A DNA stretch of 64,000 bases from Flavobacterium sp. JAS (GTDB lineage: Bacteria; Bacteroidota; Bacteroidia; Flavobacteriales; Flavobacteriaceae). The stretch's first letter is position 1; every line of letters begins with the position of its first letter. The position numbers and the translations under genes are program-made. Shown piece after piece: positions 51,302 through 58,682 of this stretch. The notes beneath the pieces are model-generated. The model saw nothing but the letters and a program-made list of their open reading frames with translations. It had not been told where the DNA came from and did not search any database. The stretch spans positions 248,001-312,000 of the forward strand of contig NZ_JAJMOX010000001.1 in the NCBI RefSeq assembly GCF_020991455.1, read 5' to 3'.

Positions 51302-52846
51302 TTATTCTGAAATAACATTTCCTTTTTTATCATAGAAATGGTATTCTAAGTACGTGTAAGCGTCACGAGGTATGATTTTCACCCATTTCTTATGTTCAAA
51401 AAACCATTTTGAACGTAATGATGGAAAACCTTTACTGAGGTATGCAGCCACAAACGGATGTGTGTTTAGTACAACTTTATTGTGGGTTTTTAAAATTCTT
51501 TCTAAATCAGACGTGATTTTATCAATGATTAAAATTGGCGCTTCAATTTCGCCATGTTCATTGTTTGGATCTTCTTCTCTAGTTTTAATATTAACTTCGG
51601 GCCTCACGCGTTGTCTTGTAATTTGAACTAAACCAAATTTACTAGGCGGTAAGATTTTATGCTTTGCTTTATCGTCGCTCATTTCTTCTCGCAAGAAGTC
51701 GAACAGGACCTTCCTGTTTTCAGGATTAGACATATCGATAAAATCAACTACGATTATTCCGCCCATATCACGCAAACGAAGTTGTCTGGCAATTTCAGCG
51801 GCAGCAATCATATTTACTTCCATGGCGGTGTCTTCCTGGTTAGTCGCCTTATTTGAACGGTTTCCACTGTTTACGTCTATAACGTGAAGAGCTTCAGTAT
51901 GTTCGATAATAAGATATGCGCCTTTACTCATGGAAACTGTTCGTCCAAAAGAAGTTTTGATTTGTCTCTCTATATTGTATTTCTCGAAAATTGGAGTGTC
52001 ATTTGATTGATAAAACTTAACAATCGATTGTTTTGAAGGTGCAATTTCTTGCAGATATTCCTTCGTTTGATGGTACAACTCTTCGTCATCTATTTGTATA
52101 CCGCTAAAGGTATCGTTGAATACATCTCTTAATATCGAAGAAGCTCTGTTGAGTTCTCCTAATACTTTTGAGGGATGATGAGCAGTTGGTAATTTTTTAC
52201 ACATTGCAGTCCATCTGCCAAGCAGGTTCTGCAAATCTTTTTCTAATTCGGCTACGTTTTTGCCTTCGGCTACTGTGCGAACAATAACACCAAATCCTTT
52301 AGGTTTGATCGATAGAACAAGTTTTTTTAGACGATCCTTTTCCTTTTTGTCTTCTATTTTTTGTGAAATAGAAACGCGGTCAGAAAACGGAACGAGAACA
52401 ATAAATCTTCCTGCCAATGAAAGCTCAGCGCTTATTCTTGGACCTTTGGTCGATATAGGTTCTTTTACAACTTGAACTAAAACAGATTGATTGGCACTTA
52501 AAATATCAGTAATGATGCCATCTTTGTCAATCTCTTTTTCAAACTGAAAGGTTTTTAGGGAGAAATCTTTTAATTTACCTGCGCTTACAAGTTTTATGAA
52601 TTTCAGTTGGGAAGCTAAGTTAGGTCCTAAATCGTGATAATGTAAAAAGGCATCTTTTTCGAAGCCTACATTTACAAAAGCAGCGTTAAGTCCAGCAACG
52701 GGTTTTCTTATTTTGGCGATAAAAATATCACCAACCTGAAAGTTGCTTTTCTCTTCTTCCTTGTGTAATTCAATTAGTTTTCCATCTTTTAATAAGGCAA
52801 AATCTACGGCTTCAGAACTAGATCTAATGATTAATTCTTTATTCAC
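51302..52846 (-). CDS. rng: Ribonuclease G
   Basis: 514 aa. RNase E/G family endonuclease for 16S rRNA 5' maturation and mRNA decay. An N-terminal S1-like region (VGDIFIAKIRKPVAGLNAAFVNVG, about 37-60, in part), the catalytic centre (IDVNSGNRSNKA, then MGGIIVVDFIDM near 370) and the small domain are present. It lacks the long RNase E scaffold tail, hence RNase G. It follows HU and a 30-residue basic protein on the same strand, separated by a repeat-rich 270-base gap. Confidence 0.94.
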   Translation of the reverse strand: MNKELIIRSSSEAVDFALLKDGKLIELHKEEEKSNFQVGDIFIAKIRKPVAGLNAAFVNVGFEKDAFLHYHDLGPNLASQLKFIKLVSAGKLKDFSLKTFQFEKEIDKDGIITDILSANQSVLVQVVKEPISTKGPRISAELSLAGRFIVLVPFSDRVSISQKIEDKKEKDRLKKLVLSIKPKGFGVIVRTVAEGKNVAELEKDLQNLLGRWTAMCKKLPTAHHPSKVLGELNRASSILRDVFNDTFSGIQIDDEELYHQTKEYLQEIAPSKQSIVKFYQSNDTPIFEKYNIERQIKTSFGRTVSMSKGAYLIIEHTEALHVIDVNSGNRSNKATNQEDTAMEVNMIAAAEIARQLRLRDMGGIIVVDFIDMSNPENRKVLFDFLREEMSDDKAKHKILPPSKFGLVQITRQRVRPEVNIKTREEDPNNEHGEIEAPILIIDKITSDLERILKTHNKVVLNTHPFVAAYLSKGFPSLRSKWFFEHKKWVKIIPRDAYTYLEYHFYDKKGNVISE

Positions 52847-52910
52847 ACTGTAAATTTTTATCTGTTTTTTCAGAAAATAGAGTATAGAGAGAAGAGCATA
52901 GATTCAAAAA

Positions 52911-53085
52911 AATCTAAAATCTAAAATCTAAGATCTAAAATCTTATCTACAGATGGATTAAACAATATTTTTTAACAGGTATTGAACCCGGGGAAAAGAA
53001 GATTAGTAGAGAATAGAGCAAAGAGCATAGACTTTTGGTCTATATTCTATTTTCTTTTCTCTTTCATCTTTTTTTCAATTTCAAT
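52911..53085. repeat. ATCTAAAATC and AGAGCATAGA repeat tracts before rng
   Basis: ATCTAAAATCTAAAATCTA (52912-52930) and further copies to 52945. A second family (TAGAGAATAGAGCAAAGAGC, then GCATAGACTTTTGGTCTATATTC) follows, which folds on itself. No ORF over 30 codons that looks real in this gap apart from the basic protein at its end. Confidence 0.6.
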
Positions 53086-53092
53086 GAACGTT

Positions 53093-53125
53093 TAAAAAGA
53101 AAAAAGTAGTTTAAAACTACTTTTT
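53093..53125 (-). terminator. Terminator overlapping the small basic gene's stop codon
   Basis: On the - strand AAAAAGTAGTTT pairs perfectly with AAACTACTTTTT over a one-base centre and runs into TTCTTTTT. The TAG stop codon is part of the stem. Confidence 0.7.
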
Positions 53126-53209
53126 CTTTTTGTGACGGTTAGCTCTCGCTCTTTTTTTACGTTTGTGAGTAGCTACCTTATGTCTCTTTCTTTTTTTACC
53201 ACTTGGCAT
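53117..53209 (-). CDS. 30-residue extremely basic protein, possibly ribosomal
   Basis: ATG at 53209-53207, TAG at 53119-53117. The 30 residues begin MPSGKKRKRHKVATHKRKKR and end ANRHKKKK. About two thirds are Lys, Arg or His and there are no acidic residues. I recall very similar tiny proteins across Bacteroidetes beside HU and rng. The composition is that of a small ribosomal protein or another RNA binder. A previously unknown large-subunit protein, bL38, was reported in the Flavobacterium johnsoniae ribosome, but I cannot check whether this is it. Function otherwise unknown. Confidence 0.75.
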   Translation of the reverse strand: MPSGKKRKRHKVATHKRKKRARANRHKKKK

Positions 53210-53240
53210 ATCGTGTCGATTTTATGATTAATTAATAGTA

Positions 53241-53531
53241 TTATTTTGCTTCGTTATTCGTTTTTACTCCTTCTACAAAAACTTTTGCAGGTTTAAACGC
53301 AGGAATGTTGTGTGCTGGAATTTTGATAGTGGTGTTTTTAGAAATGTTTCTACCTGTTTTTTCAGCTCTGGTTTTTACAATAAAACTACCAAATCCTCTT
53401 AGGTAAACATTGTCTCCAGTTTCTAATGAAGTTTTAACTTCTTCCATAAAAGTTTCTACTGTTGCTTGAACATCTCCTTTTTCAAGACCTAGTTTCTCTG
53501 AAATTTTCGCTACGATATCTGCTTTCGTCAT
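53241..53531 (-). CDS. HU-family DNA-binding protein
   Basis: 96 aa. MTKADIVAKISEKLGLEKGDV at the N-terminus, then the beta-arm region GFGSFIVKTRAEKTGRNISK (about 46-65) and KIPAHNIPAFKPAKVFVEGV identify HU/IHF-type nucleoid proteins. It bends and compacts DNA. It is the first gene of a short - strand set with the basic protein and perhaps rng. Divergent from mutY. Confidence 0.95.
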   Translation of the reverse strand: MTKADIVAKISEKLGLEKGDVQATVETFMEEVKTSLETGDNVYLRGFGSFIVKTRAEKTGRNISKNTTIKIPAHNIPAFKPAKVFVEGVKTNNEAK

Positions 53532-53580
53532 TTTCTTTCCTATTTTATTTTATAAATGGTGTACTATTTTTTTGAGTTTG

Positions 53581-53613
53581 CAAATATAGGAATTAAAAAA
53601 ATAATTAATCAAG
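53581..53613 (-). promoter_or_regulatory. Promoter of the HU gene
   Basis: On the - strand CTTG (53613-53610), a 21-base spacer and TATATTTG (53588-53581), exact -7 box with one mismatch at -33. About 49 bases to the ATG. Confidence 0.65.
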
Positions 53614-53645
53614 CTAATTCGTTAAATTTTAATTACATAAACATT

Positions 53646-53653
53646 TACTTTTG
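53646..53653 (+). promoter_or_regulatory. Promoter -7 box of mutY
   Basis: TACTTTTG, exact consensus, 18 bases before ATG 53672. An upstream TTG start (53651) would lie inside this box, which argues for the ATG. Confidence 0.55.
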
Positions 53654-53671
53654 TATTCTAAGTATTTTGCA

Positions 53672-54718
53672 ATGAATTTTCCTAACATATTGATAAAATG
53701 GTATTTACAAAACAAACGTGATTTGCCATGGCGAAAAACAGCTAATCCATACCATATTTGGCTCTCAGAAATTATGTTACAACAGACTCGAGTTGCGCAA
53801 GGAATGCCATATTTTTTTGCTTTTACGGAGGAATTTCCTACTGTTTTTGATTTAGCAAATGCCTCAGAAGAGCAGGTTTTGAAACTTTGGCAGGGATTAG
53901 GGTACTATTCTAGAGCCAGAAATCTACATAAAACGGCTCAATATGTCGCAAATGAGCTTAATGGAGTTTTTCCTGCTAATTATAAAGACTTACTAAAATT
54001 GAAAGGTGTTGGTGAATATACCGCTGCAGCAATTGCCTCTTTCTCTTATAATGAAGCGGTTCCTGTAGTTGATGGAAATGTATTTAGAGTACTTTCCCGT
54101 TATTTTGATATAGAATCTGATATTGCTACGCCTGCAACTAAAAAAGAATTTACGGAGCTGGCTTATGAATTAATGCCAAAAGATAATCCTGCGATTTTTA
54201 ATCAGGCAATAATGGAATTTGGCGCTTTGCAGTGTGTACCTAAAAGTCCTGATTGTTCGGTTTGTGTTTTTAATGATAGTTGTCTTGCTTTGCAAAAAAA
54301 GAAAGTTTCGGTTTTGCCTGTCAAATCTAAAAAGGTAAAAGTGACCAATCGTTTCTTTAATTATTTGATTCTGGAGGATGTTTTAGGGAATACTTTAATT
54401 CAGAAAAGAACGGCAAAAGGAATCTGGCATAATTTATATGAGTTTCCTCTTTTGGAGACTGCCGAAATTGTGGATTTTGATTTTGTTTCTAATGCGATTC
54501 AAAATGATGTTTTTTCTACCTATACTATATTAGGTATAGAAGAATGTAGTGAAACTGCTGTAATTCATAAACTTTCGCATCAACATCTTCATATTCAGTT
54601 CTGGAAAGTTAAAATTAACGAAAAAATTGATAACGGTTTGAATACCACTGATTTGAAGAAGTTTCCTTTTCCAATTGTGATTTATAATTTTATCGAAAAG
54701 CAGGAAATAAATTGCTAA
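53672..54718 (+). CDS. mutY: A/G-specific adenine glycosylase
   Basis: 348 aa. It removes adenine mispaired with 8-oxoguanine. Landmarks: LPWRKTANPYHIWLSEIMLQQT (20-41, in part, with the catalytic Glu in SEIM), the HhH motif LKGVGEYTAAAI, the catalytic Asp in VPVVDGNVFRV, a [4Fe-4S] loop with CVPKSPDCSVCVFNDSC (C-x7-C-x2-C-x5-C) and a C-terminal MutT-like domain (KSKKVKVTNRFFNYLIL). Start chosen from the -7 box. Head of mutY-ssb-gldE-gldD. Confidence 0.94.
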   Translation: MNFPNILIKWYLQNKRDLPWRKTANPYHIWLSEIMLQQTRVAQGMPYFFAFTEEFPTVFDLANASEEQVLKLWQGLGYYSRARNLHKTAQYVANELNGVFPANYKDLLKLKGVGEYTAAAIASFSYNEAVPVVDGNVFRVLSRYFDIESDIATPATKKEFTELAYELMPKDNPAIFNQAIMEFGALQCVPKSPDCSVCVFNDSCLALQKKKVSVLPVKSKKVKVTNRFFNYLILEDVLGNTLIQKRTAKGIWHNLYEFPLLETAEIVDFDFVSNAIQNDVFSTYTILGIEECSETAVIHKLSHQHLHIQFWKVKINEKIDNGLNTTDLKKFPFPIVIYNFIEKQEINC

Positions 54719-54725
54719 AAAAATG

Positions 54726-54733
54726 TATCTTTG
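54726..54733 (+). promoter_or_regulatory. Candidate -7 box of ssb
   Basis: TATCTTTG, exact consensus, 21 bases before the ssb ATG. ssb may therefore be transcribed from its own promoter as well as from mutY. Confidence 0.5.
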
Positions 54734-54754
54734 AGGGAAAACCACTAAAAAACT

Positions 54755-55195
54755 ATGAACGGAACATTAAATAAAGTGATGTTAATTGGCCATTTAGGAG
54801 ATGATGTAAAAATGCATTATTTTGATGGAGGAAATTGCATCGGACGTTTTCAATTGGCTACAAACGAGGTTTATATTAATAAAACTACCAATGAAAAAAT
54901 AACTTCGACGGAGTGGCATAATCTAGTTGTGCGCAATAAAGCCGCAGAAATTTGCGAGAAATATTTATCTAAAGGTGATAAAATATATATAGAAGGACGT
55001 ATAAAATCGCGTCAGTGGCAAGCAGAAGATGGTACAACCAAATATACCACAGAAATTCAGGTTACCGAGTTTACTTTCTTGACTACCAAAAAAGAAACTG
55101 GAAATCATAAACCAAATCACGATTCAGAATCCGCAAAAAGTACTAACTTTGACGCGACTAGCGAAGGCTTGCCTATTAATGACCTGCCTTTTTGA
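54755..55195 (+). CDS. ssb: Single-stranded DNA-binding protein
   Basis: 146 aa. An OB fold (KVMLIGHLGDDVKMHYFDGG, then TEWHNLVVRNKAAEICEKYL, KGDKIYIEGRIKSRQWQ), a flexible polar linker (112-135) and a C-terminal tip NDLPF that contacts partner proteins; the tip has one acidic residue where E. coli has DDDIPF. Genomes in this group often have several ssb genes, so this need not be the main one. 36 bases after mutY. Confidence 0.93.
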   Translation: MNGTLNKVMLIGHLGDDVKMHYFDGGNCIGRFQLATNEVYINKTTNEKITSTEWHNLVVRNKAAEICEKYLSKGDKIYIEGRIKSRQWQAEDGTTKYTTEIQVTEFTFLTTKKETGNHKPNHDSESAKSTNFDATSEGLPINDLPF

Positions 55196-55218
55196 TTGTT
55201 TAACTAATCTTTTTTAAT

Positions 55219-56514
55219 TTGGACCCAGAGCCCAGTTTATTTTTTAATACCACAATAGACATCAATTTAATAATTGGTTTTGTCGGAATATTTATTTTGC
55301 TGTTTCTGTCGGCAATCGTTTCAGGTGCCGAAGTGGCGCTTTTTTCATTATCTCAAAAAGACATCGACGATGCTTTGAATGAGAATCTTCCGAAAGGAAA
55401 AATTATCTCAGATCTTTTAGATAAACCCAAAAAGTTACTTGCAACATTGTTAGTTGCTAATAACTTCCTGAATATTGGTGTAGTTATTTTGTTCTCATTT
55501 ATTGGGCAAAATGTATTTGAACAAATAGATTCGCCAGTTTTAAAATTTATTTTAGAAGTAATTTTAGTTACGTTTTTGATTTTGTTATTTGCAGAAGTTT
55601 TACCCAAAGTTTATGCAAGTCGAAACAATATAAAGTTTGCAAAACGCGTTGCTTATCCAGTCGCTGTTTTAGACAAAGTGCTGTCGCCAATAAGTTTGCC
55701 TATGCGTAGTATTACGCTATATTTACAGCATAAATTGGGAAAACAAAAGAATAGTTTTTCTATAAACCAGCTTTCTCAGGCACTAGAATTGACAGATTCT
55801 GAGGGAACATCAAGCGAAGAGCAGAAAATATTAGAAGGAATTGTTTCTTTTGGAAATACAGATACTAAGCAGGTTATGAGTCCGAGGATTGATATTTTTG
55901 CATTAGAAATATCAGAATCATTCGCTTCAATTTATCCAAAGATAATTGATAAAGGATTTTCAAGAATTCCTGTTTATCGTGACAATATTGATCAGATAGA
56001 AGGAGTTTTATTCGTTAAGGATTTATTGCCTCACATCGATAAAAAAGAGTTTGACTGGACAACTTTGATGAGAGAAGCTTTTTTTGTTCCTGAGAATAAA
56101 AAACTAGACAATCTATTGAAGGATTTTCAGAGCCTTAAAAGTCATTTGGCTATTGTTGTGGATGAATATGGAGGAACCTCAGGTTTAGTTTCGTTAGAAG
56201 ATGTTATTGAAGAGATTGTTGGGGATATAAGCGACGAGTTTGATGACGAAAATTTGAATTTTTCTCAGATTGATGAAAAGAATTTTCTTTTTGAGGGAAA
56301 GATTAATATGAAAGATTTCTACAGAATCATTGATGTTGATGAAGATGCCTTTGAATCGCATAAAGGAGAAGCTGAAACATTAGCTGGTTTTATTTTAGAA
56401 ATTCTGGGTAATTTTCCTAAAAAAGATCAAAAAGTAGCTTTTGAAAACTGCATTTTTACAATAGAAACAGTTGATAAAAAGCGTGTAAAACAAATTAAAG
56501 TAACAATAGATTAA
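55219..56514 (+). CDS. gldE: Gliding motility protein GldE (CNNM/CBS family)
   Basis: 431 aa, TTG start. An N-terminal membrane domain of four segments (about 13-175; SAIVSGAEVALFSLSQKDI, LLATLLVANNFLNIGVVILF) is followed by paired CBS domains (about 210-340; VMSPRIDIFALE, GGTSGLVSLEDVIEEIVGDI) and a CorC/HlyC C-terminal domain. The fold matches CNNM/CorC ion-transport proteins. Its place after ssb and just before gldD matches the known gldE-gldD pair of Flavobacterium johnsoniae, where gldD is required for gliding. Confidence 0.9.
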   Translation: MDPEPSLFFNTTIDINLIIGFVGIFILLFLSAIVSGAEVALFSLSQKDIDDALNENLPKGKIISDLLDKPKKLLATLLVANNFLNIGVVILFSFIGQNVFEQIDSPVLKFILEVILVTFLILLFAEVLPKVYASRNNIKFAKRVAYPVAVLDKVLSPISLPMRSITLYLQHKLGKQKNSFSINQLSQALELTDSEGTSSEEQKILEGIVSFGNTDTKQVMSPRIDIFALEISESFASIYPKIIDKGFSRIPVYRDNIDQIEGVLFVKDLLPHIDKKEFDWTTLMREAFFVPENKKLDNLLKDFQSLKSHLAIVVDEYGGTSGLVSLEDVIEEIVGDISDEFDDENLNFSQIDEKNFLFEGKINMKDFYRIIDVDEDAFESHKGEAETLAGFILEILGNFPKKDQKVAFENCIFTIETVDKKRVKQIKVTID

Positions 56515-56515
56515 A

Positions 56516-57076
56516 ATGTTTAAAAGAATACTTTCGATAGCGACAATTTTACTGGCATTGACCGTATTGAGTTGTAAAGATGATGTGGTGCCAAAGCCGG
56601 CAAGTTTCCTGCGATTAGATTATCCTGAGGCAGAATATGTGAATTTTGAGAATAATTGTCCGTTTAGTTTCGAAATGAATGAAGGTGCAATTATTAAAGG
56701 TGAGAAGGATTGCGGATTTGCGATTACATATCCTAAAATGAAAGCAACTATCTATCTGACCTATAAACCTGTAAACGGAGATATTGAGAAGTTGCTTAAA
56801 GATGCTCAGAAATTAACTTACGAACACGTTATTAAAGCCGACGATATAATAGAACAGCCCTATTTAAACCCGCAAAAAAAGGTTTATGGAATGTTTTATC
56901 AAGTTGATGGAAATGCGGCTACAAACTCGCAATTTTACGTAACAGATAGTACGAAACATTTTATAACAGGATCGGTTTATTTTTATGCTAAGCCGAATTT
57001 TGATTCTGTTATGCCTGCAGCGAGTTATATCAAAAATGACATGCAAAGACTTATGGAAACCTTGAAGTGGAAATAA
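56516..57076 (+). CDS. gldD: Gliding motility lipoprotein GldD
   Basis: 186 aa, one base after the gldE stop. A lipoprotein signal (MFKRILSIATILLALTVLSC, lipid Cys20) is followed by a periplasmic domain with FLRLDYPEAEYV, CPFSFEM, ITYPKMKATIYLTY and PASYIKNDMQRLMETLKW, the pattern of GldD. GldD is essential for gliding and type IX secretion related functions in Flavobacterium. A strong terminator follows. Confidence 0.93.
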   Translation: MFKRILSIATILLALTVLSCKDDVVPKPASFLRLDYPEAEYVNFENNCPFSFEMNEGAIIKGEKDCGFAITYPKMKATIYLTYKPVNGDIEKLLKDAQKLTYEHVIKADDIIEQPYLNPQKKVYGMFYQVDGNAATNSQFYVTDSTKHFITGSVYFYAKPNFDSVMPAASYIKNDMQRLMETLKWK

Positions 57077-57092
57077 AAAAAAATCAAATCAT

Positions 57093-57125
57093 AAAAAAAG
57101 GCGTTCAATTTGAGCGCCTTTTTTA
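57093..57125. terminator. Bidirectional terminator after gldD
   Basis: AAAAAAGGCG pairs with CGCCTTTTTT, extended inward by GTTC/GAGC with a mismatch. A and T tracts fit both the gldD and the convergent HMA genes. Confidence 0.9.
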
Positions 57126-57139
57126 TGATAGATATCTTA

Positions 57140-57517
57140 TTACGATTTAATATTCGAAACTTTATAAGTTTTTCCGTCTCCAGTTGCCTGAACTGTTTTA
57201 GTTAGGTTTTCTTGATTTTGAATCGTTTTGTCAAATACAACAGTAGCTGTTTTTTTATCAAAATCAACAGTTGCTTTTTCAACTCCGTCAAGGTTTGATA
57301 ATTCTTTTTCGATTGTTTTTGCACATCCCATTGCACAAGTCATTCCTTCGATTTCGAAACTTGCAGTTTGTACATTTTCGGCTGCAATTGCTTTGTGTTC
57401 TTTTGAAACGTCTGCTATGGGTTTTATATTTGCTAAATTTTTATCTTCTTCTTTTTTGCAGCTTACGAATACTAAGCCTGCAATTGCTAATGATACTACG
57501 ATTTTTGTAAATTTCAT
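57140..57517 (-). CDS. HMA-domain lipoprotein with CxxxC metal site
   Basis: 125 aa. A lipoprotein-type signal (KIVVSLAIAGLVFVSCKK, lipid Cys20) is followed by a charged linker and a heavy-metal-associated domain (52-121). The metal loop reads GMTCAMGCAKTIE with Cys61 and Cys65, one residue longer than the usual GMTCxxC. VEKATVDFDKKTATVVFD is the typical beta-hairpin. It probably binds Cu+ or another soft metal in the periplasm. It has its own -7 box. Confidence 0.85.
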   Translation of the reverse strand: MKFTKIVVSLAIAGLVFVSCKKEEDKNLANIKPIADVSKEHKAIAAENVQTASFEIEGMTCAMGCAKTIEKELSNLDGVEKATVDFDKKTATVVFDKTIQNQENLTKTVQATGDGKTYKVSNIKS

Positions 57518-57552
57518 TGTGTATGATTTTAGTTATCAAAAAATGTTTGTCG

Positions 57553-57560
57553 CAAAATTA
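57553..57560 (-). promoter_or_regulatory. -7 box of the HMA gene
   Basis: TAATTTTG on the - strand, exact consensus, 35 bases before the ATG. No good TTTG at -33. Confidence 0.5.
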
Positions 57561-57618
57561 GCAAAAATCAAGAGGTTAGTTCACTAAAATATTACAAATT
57601 TGTATCAAAATAGTATTT

Positions 57619-58485
57619 ATGGATGCAAAACAATTAAAGTGGGCTTATTTATTGGTTCTTTCGCTAATTTGGGGAAGTTCTTTTATTTTAATCAAAAGAG
57701 GATTGGTGGGTTTAACTGCTGTTCAGGTAGGTTCATTCCGAATTATTTTTGCGGCTCTTTTTTTATTGATTATTGGTTTTAAAAGTTTAAAGAAAATTTC
57801 GCGTCGCCAATGGAAATTTGTTGCGATAACTTCACTTTTTGGAACTTTTACTCCCGCATATCTTTTTGCTATTGCCGAAACTGAAGTTGATAGTTCGATT
57901 GTAGCTATTTTAAATTCGCTTACACCTTTAAATACACTGATTTTAGGAATTCTTATATTTGGAATCCAATTTCAAAGAAGGCAAGTTTTGGGTGTTTTTG
58001 TGGGTTTAATTGGGTGTTTGTTACTCGTTTTAAGCGGAGCGTCGTCGCATCCCGGGCAAAACTATTATTATGTTATTCTGGTTGTAATTGCAACGCTTTG
58101 TTATGCGATAAATGTCAATTTAATCAAGAAATATTTATCCGATTTGAATTCGCTGAGTATCACAACAGGAAATTTTGCAGTTTTACTTCTGCCTGCATTA
58201 ATCATTTTGAGCACAACAGATATTCCTCAAAGAATAAGTTTTGACGCAACACAGCATTCTATTTTCTTCGTAATGATTTTAGGTGTTTTAGGAACCGGAA
58301 TTGCGAATGTTTTGTTTTTTAAGTTGATACAAATGTCATCACCTGTATTTGCAACATCAGTGACATATTTAATTCCGATAGTGGCCTTTTTCTGGGGATT
58401 ATTAGATAACGAAATGCTAACGCCAATTCAGTTTTTTGGAGCTTTTATTATTTTGATTGGAGTTTATTTATCGGCTAAAAAGTAG
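57619..58485 (+). CDS. EamA-family (DMT) transporter
   Basis: 288 aa, ten hydrophobic segments in two EamA repeats. LVLSLIWGSSFILIKRGL (13-30) and the second-repeat GTGIANVLFFKLIQMSSPVFAT (about 229-250, in part) are standard for drug/metabolite exporters (RhaT/YdcZ/EamA). Substrate unknown. Alone between divergent and convergent neighbours; followed by a hairpin at 58543-58586. Confidence 0.9.
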   Translation: MDAKQLKWAYLLVLSLIWGSSFILIKRGLVGLTAVQVGSFRIIFAALFLLIIGFKSLKKISRRQWKFVAITSLFGTFTPAYLFAIAETEVDSSIVAILNSLTPLNTLILGILIFGIQFQRRQVLGVFVGLIGCLLLVLSGASSHPGQNYYYVILVVIATLCYAINVNLIKKYLSDLNSLSITTGNFAVLLLPALIILSTTDIPQRISFDATQHSIFFVMILGVLGTGIANVLFFKLIQMSSPVFATSVTYLIPIVAFFWGLLDNEMLTPIQFFGAFIILIGVYLSAKK

Positions 58486-58542
58486 TTTTTTGGTTGTGAA
58501 ATGGTTTTTGTGAGAGGTAAAGTGCAAATTGATTATAATATA

Positions 58543-58590
58543 TGTCAGGCTGAGCGTCCCGAAGTTTCGGGACGCTCAGCCTGACAAAAA
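58543..58590. terminator. Long perfect hairpin, terminator or repeat element
   Basis: Arms 58543-58563 and 58566-58586 are perfectly complementary over 21 bases (GTCAGGCTGAGCGTCCCGAA type), followed by an A tract on the + strand and preceded by few T on the -. GTCAGGCTGAGCG is a word I recall as repeated in many Bacteroidetes genomes, so it may be a mobile-type repeat rather than a pure terminator. Confidence 0.65.
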
Positions 58591-58606
58591 AAACTGTATA
58601 AAAAAA

Positions 58607-58680
58607 GCTTTGCCAAAGTTTTAAACTTTGGCAAAGCCTATAAAATCTTAGTAACTTAGAATCTCAGAACCTCAGAACCT
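58607..58680. repeat. CTTTGNCAAAG hairpin copy 2 plus CTTAGAACCTCAG words
   Basis: GCTTTGCCAAAGTTT (58607-58621) pairs with AAACTTTGGCAAAGC (58623-58637), sister of the hairpin at 25317-25345. AATCTTAGTAACTTAGAATC words run to the stop codon of the - strand peptidase gene. Confidence 0.7.
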
Positions 58681-58682
58681 TC

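Noticed and set aside
53651-53671. TTG start for MutY
   Set aside because: It falls inside an exact -7 promoter box.
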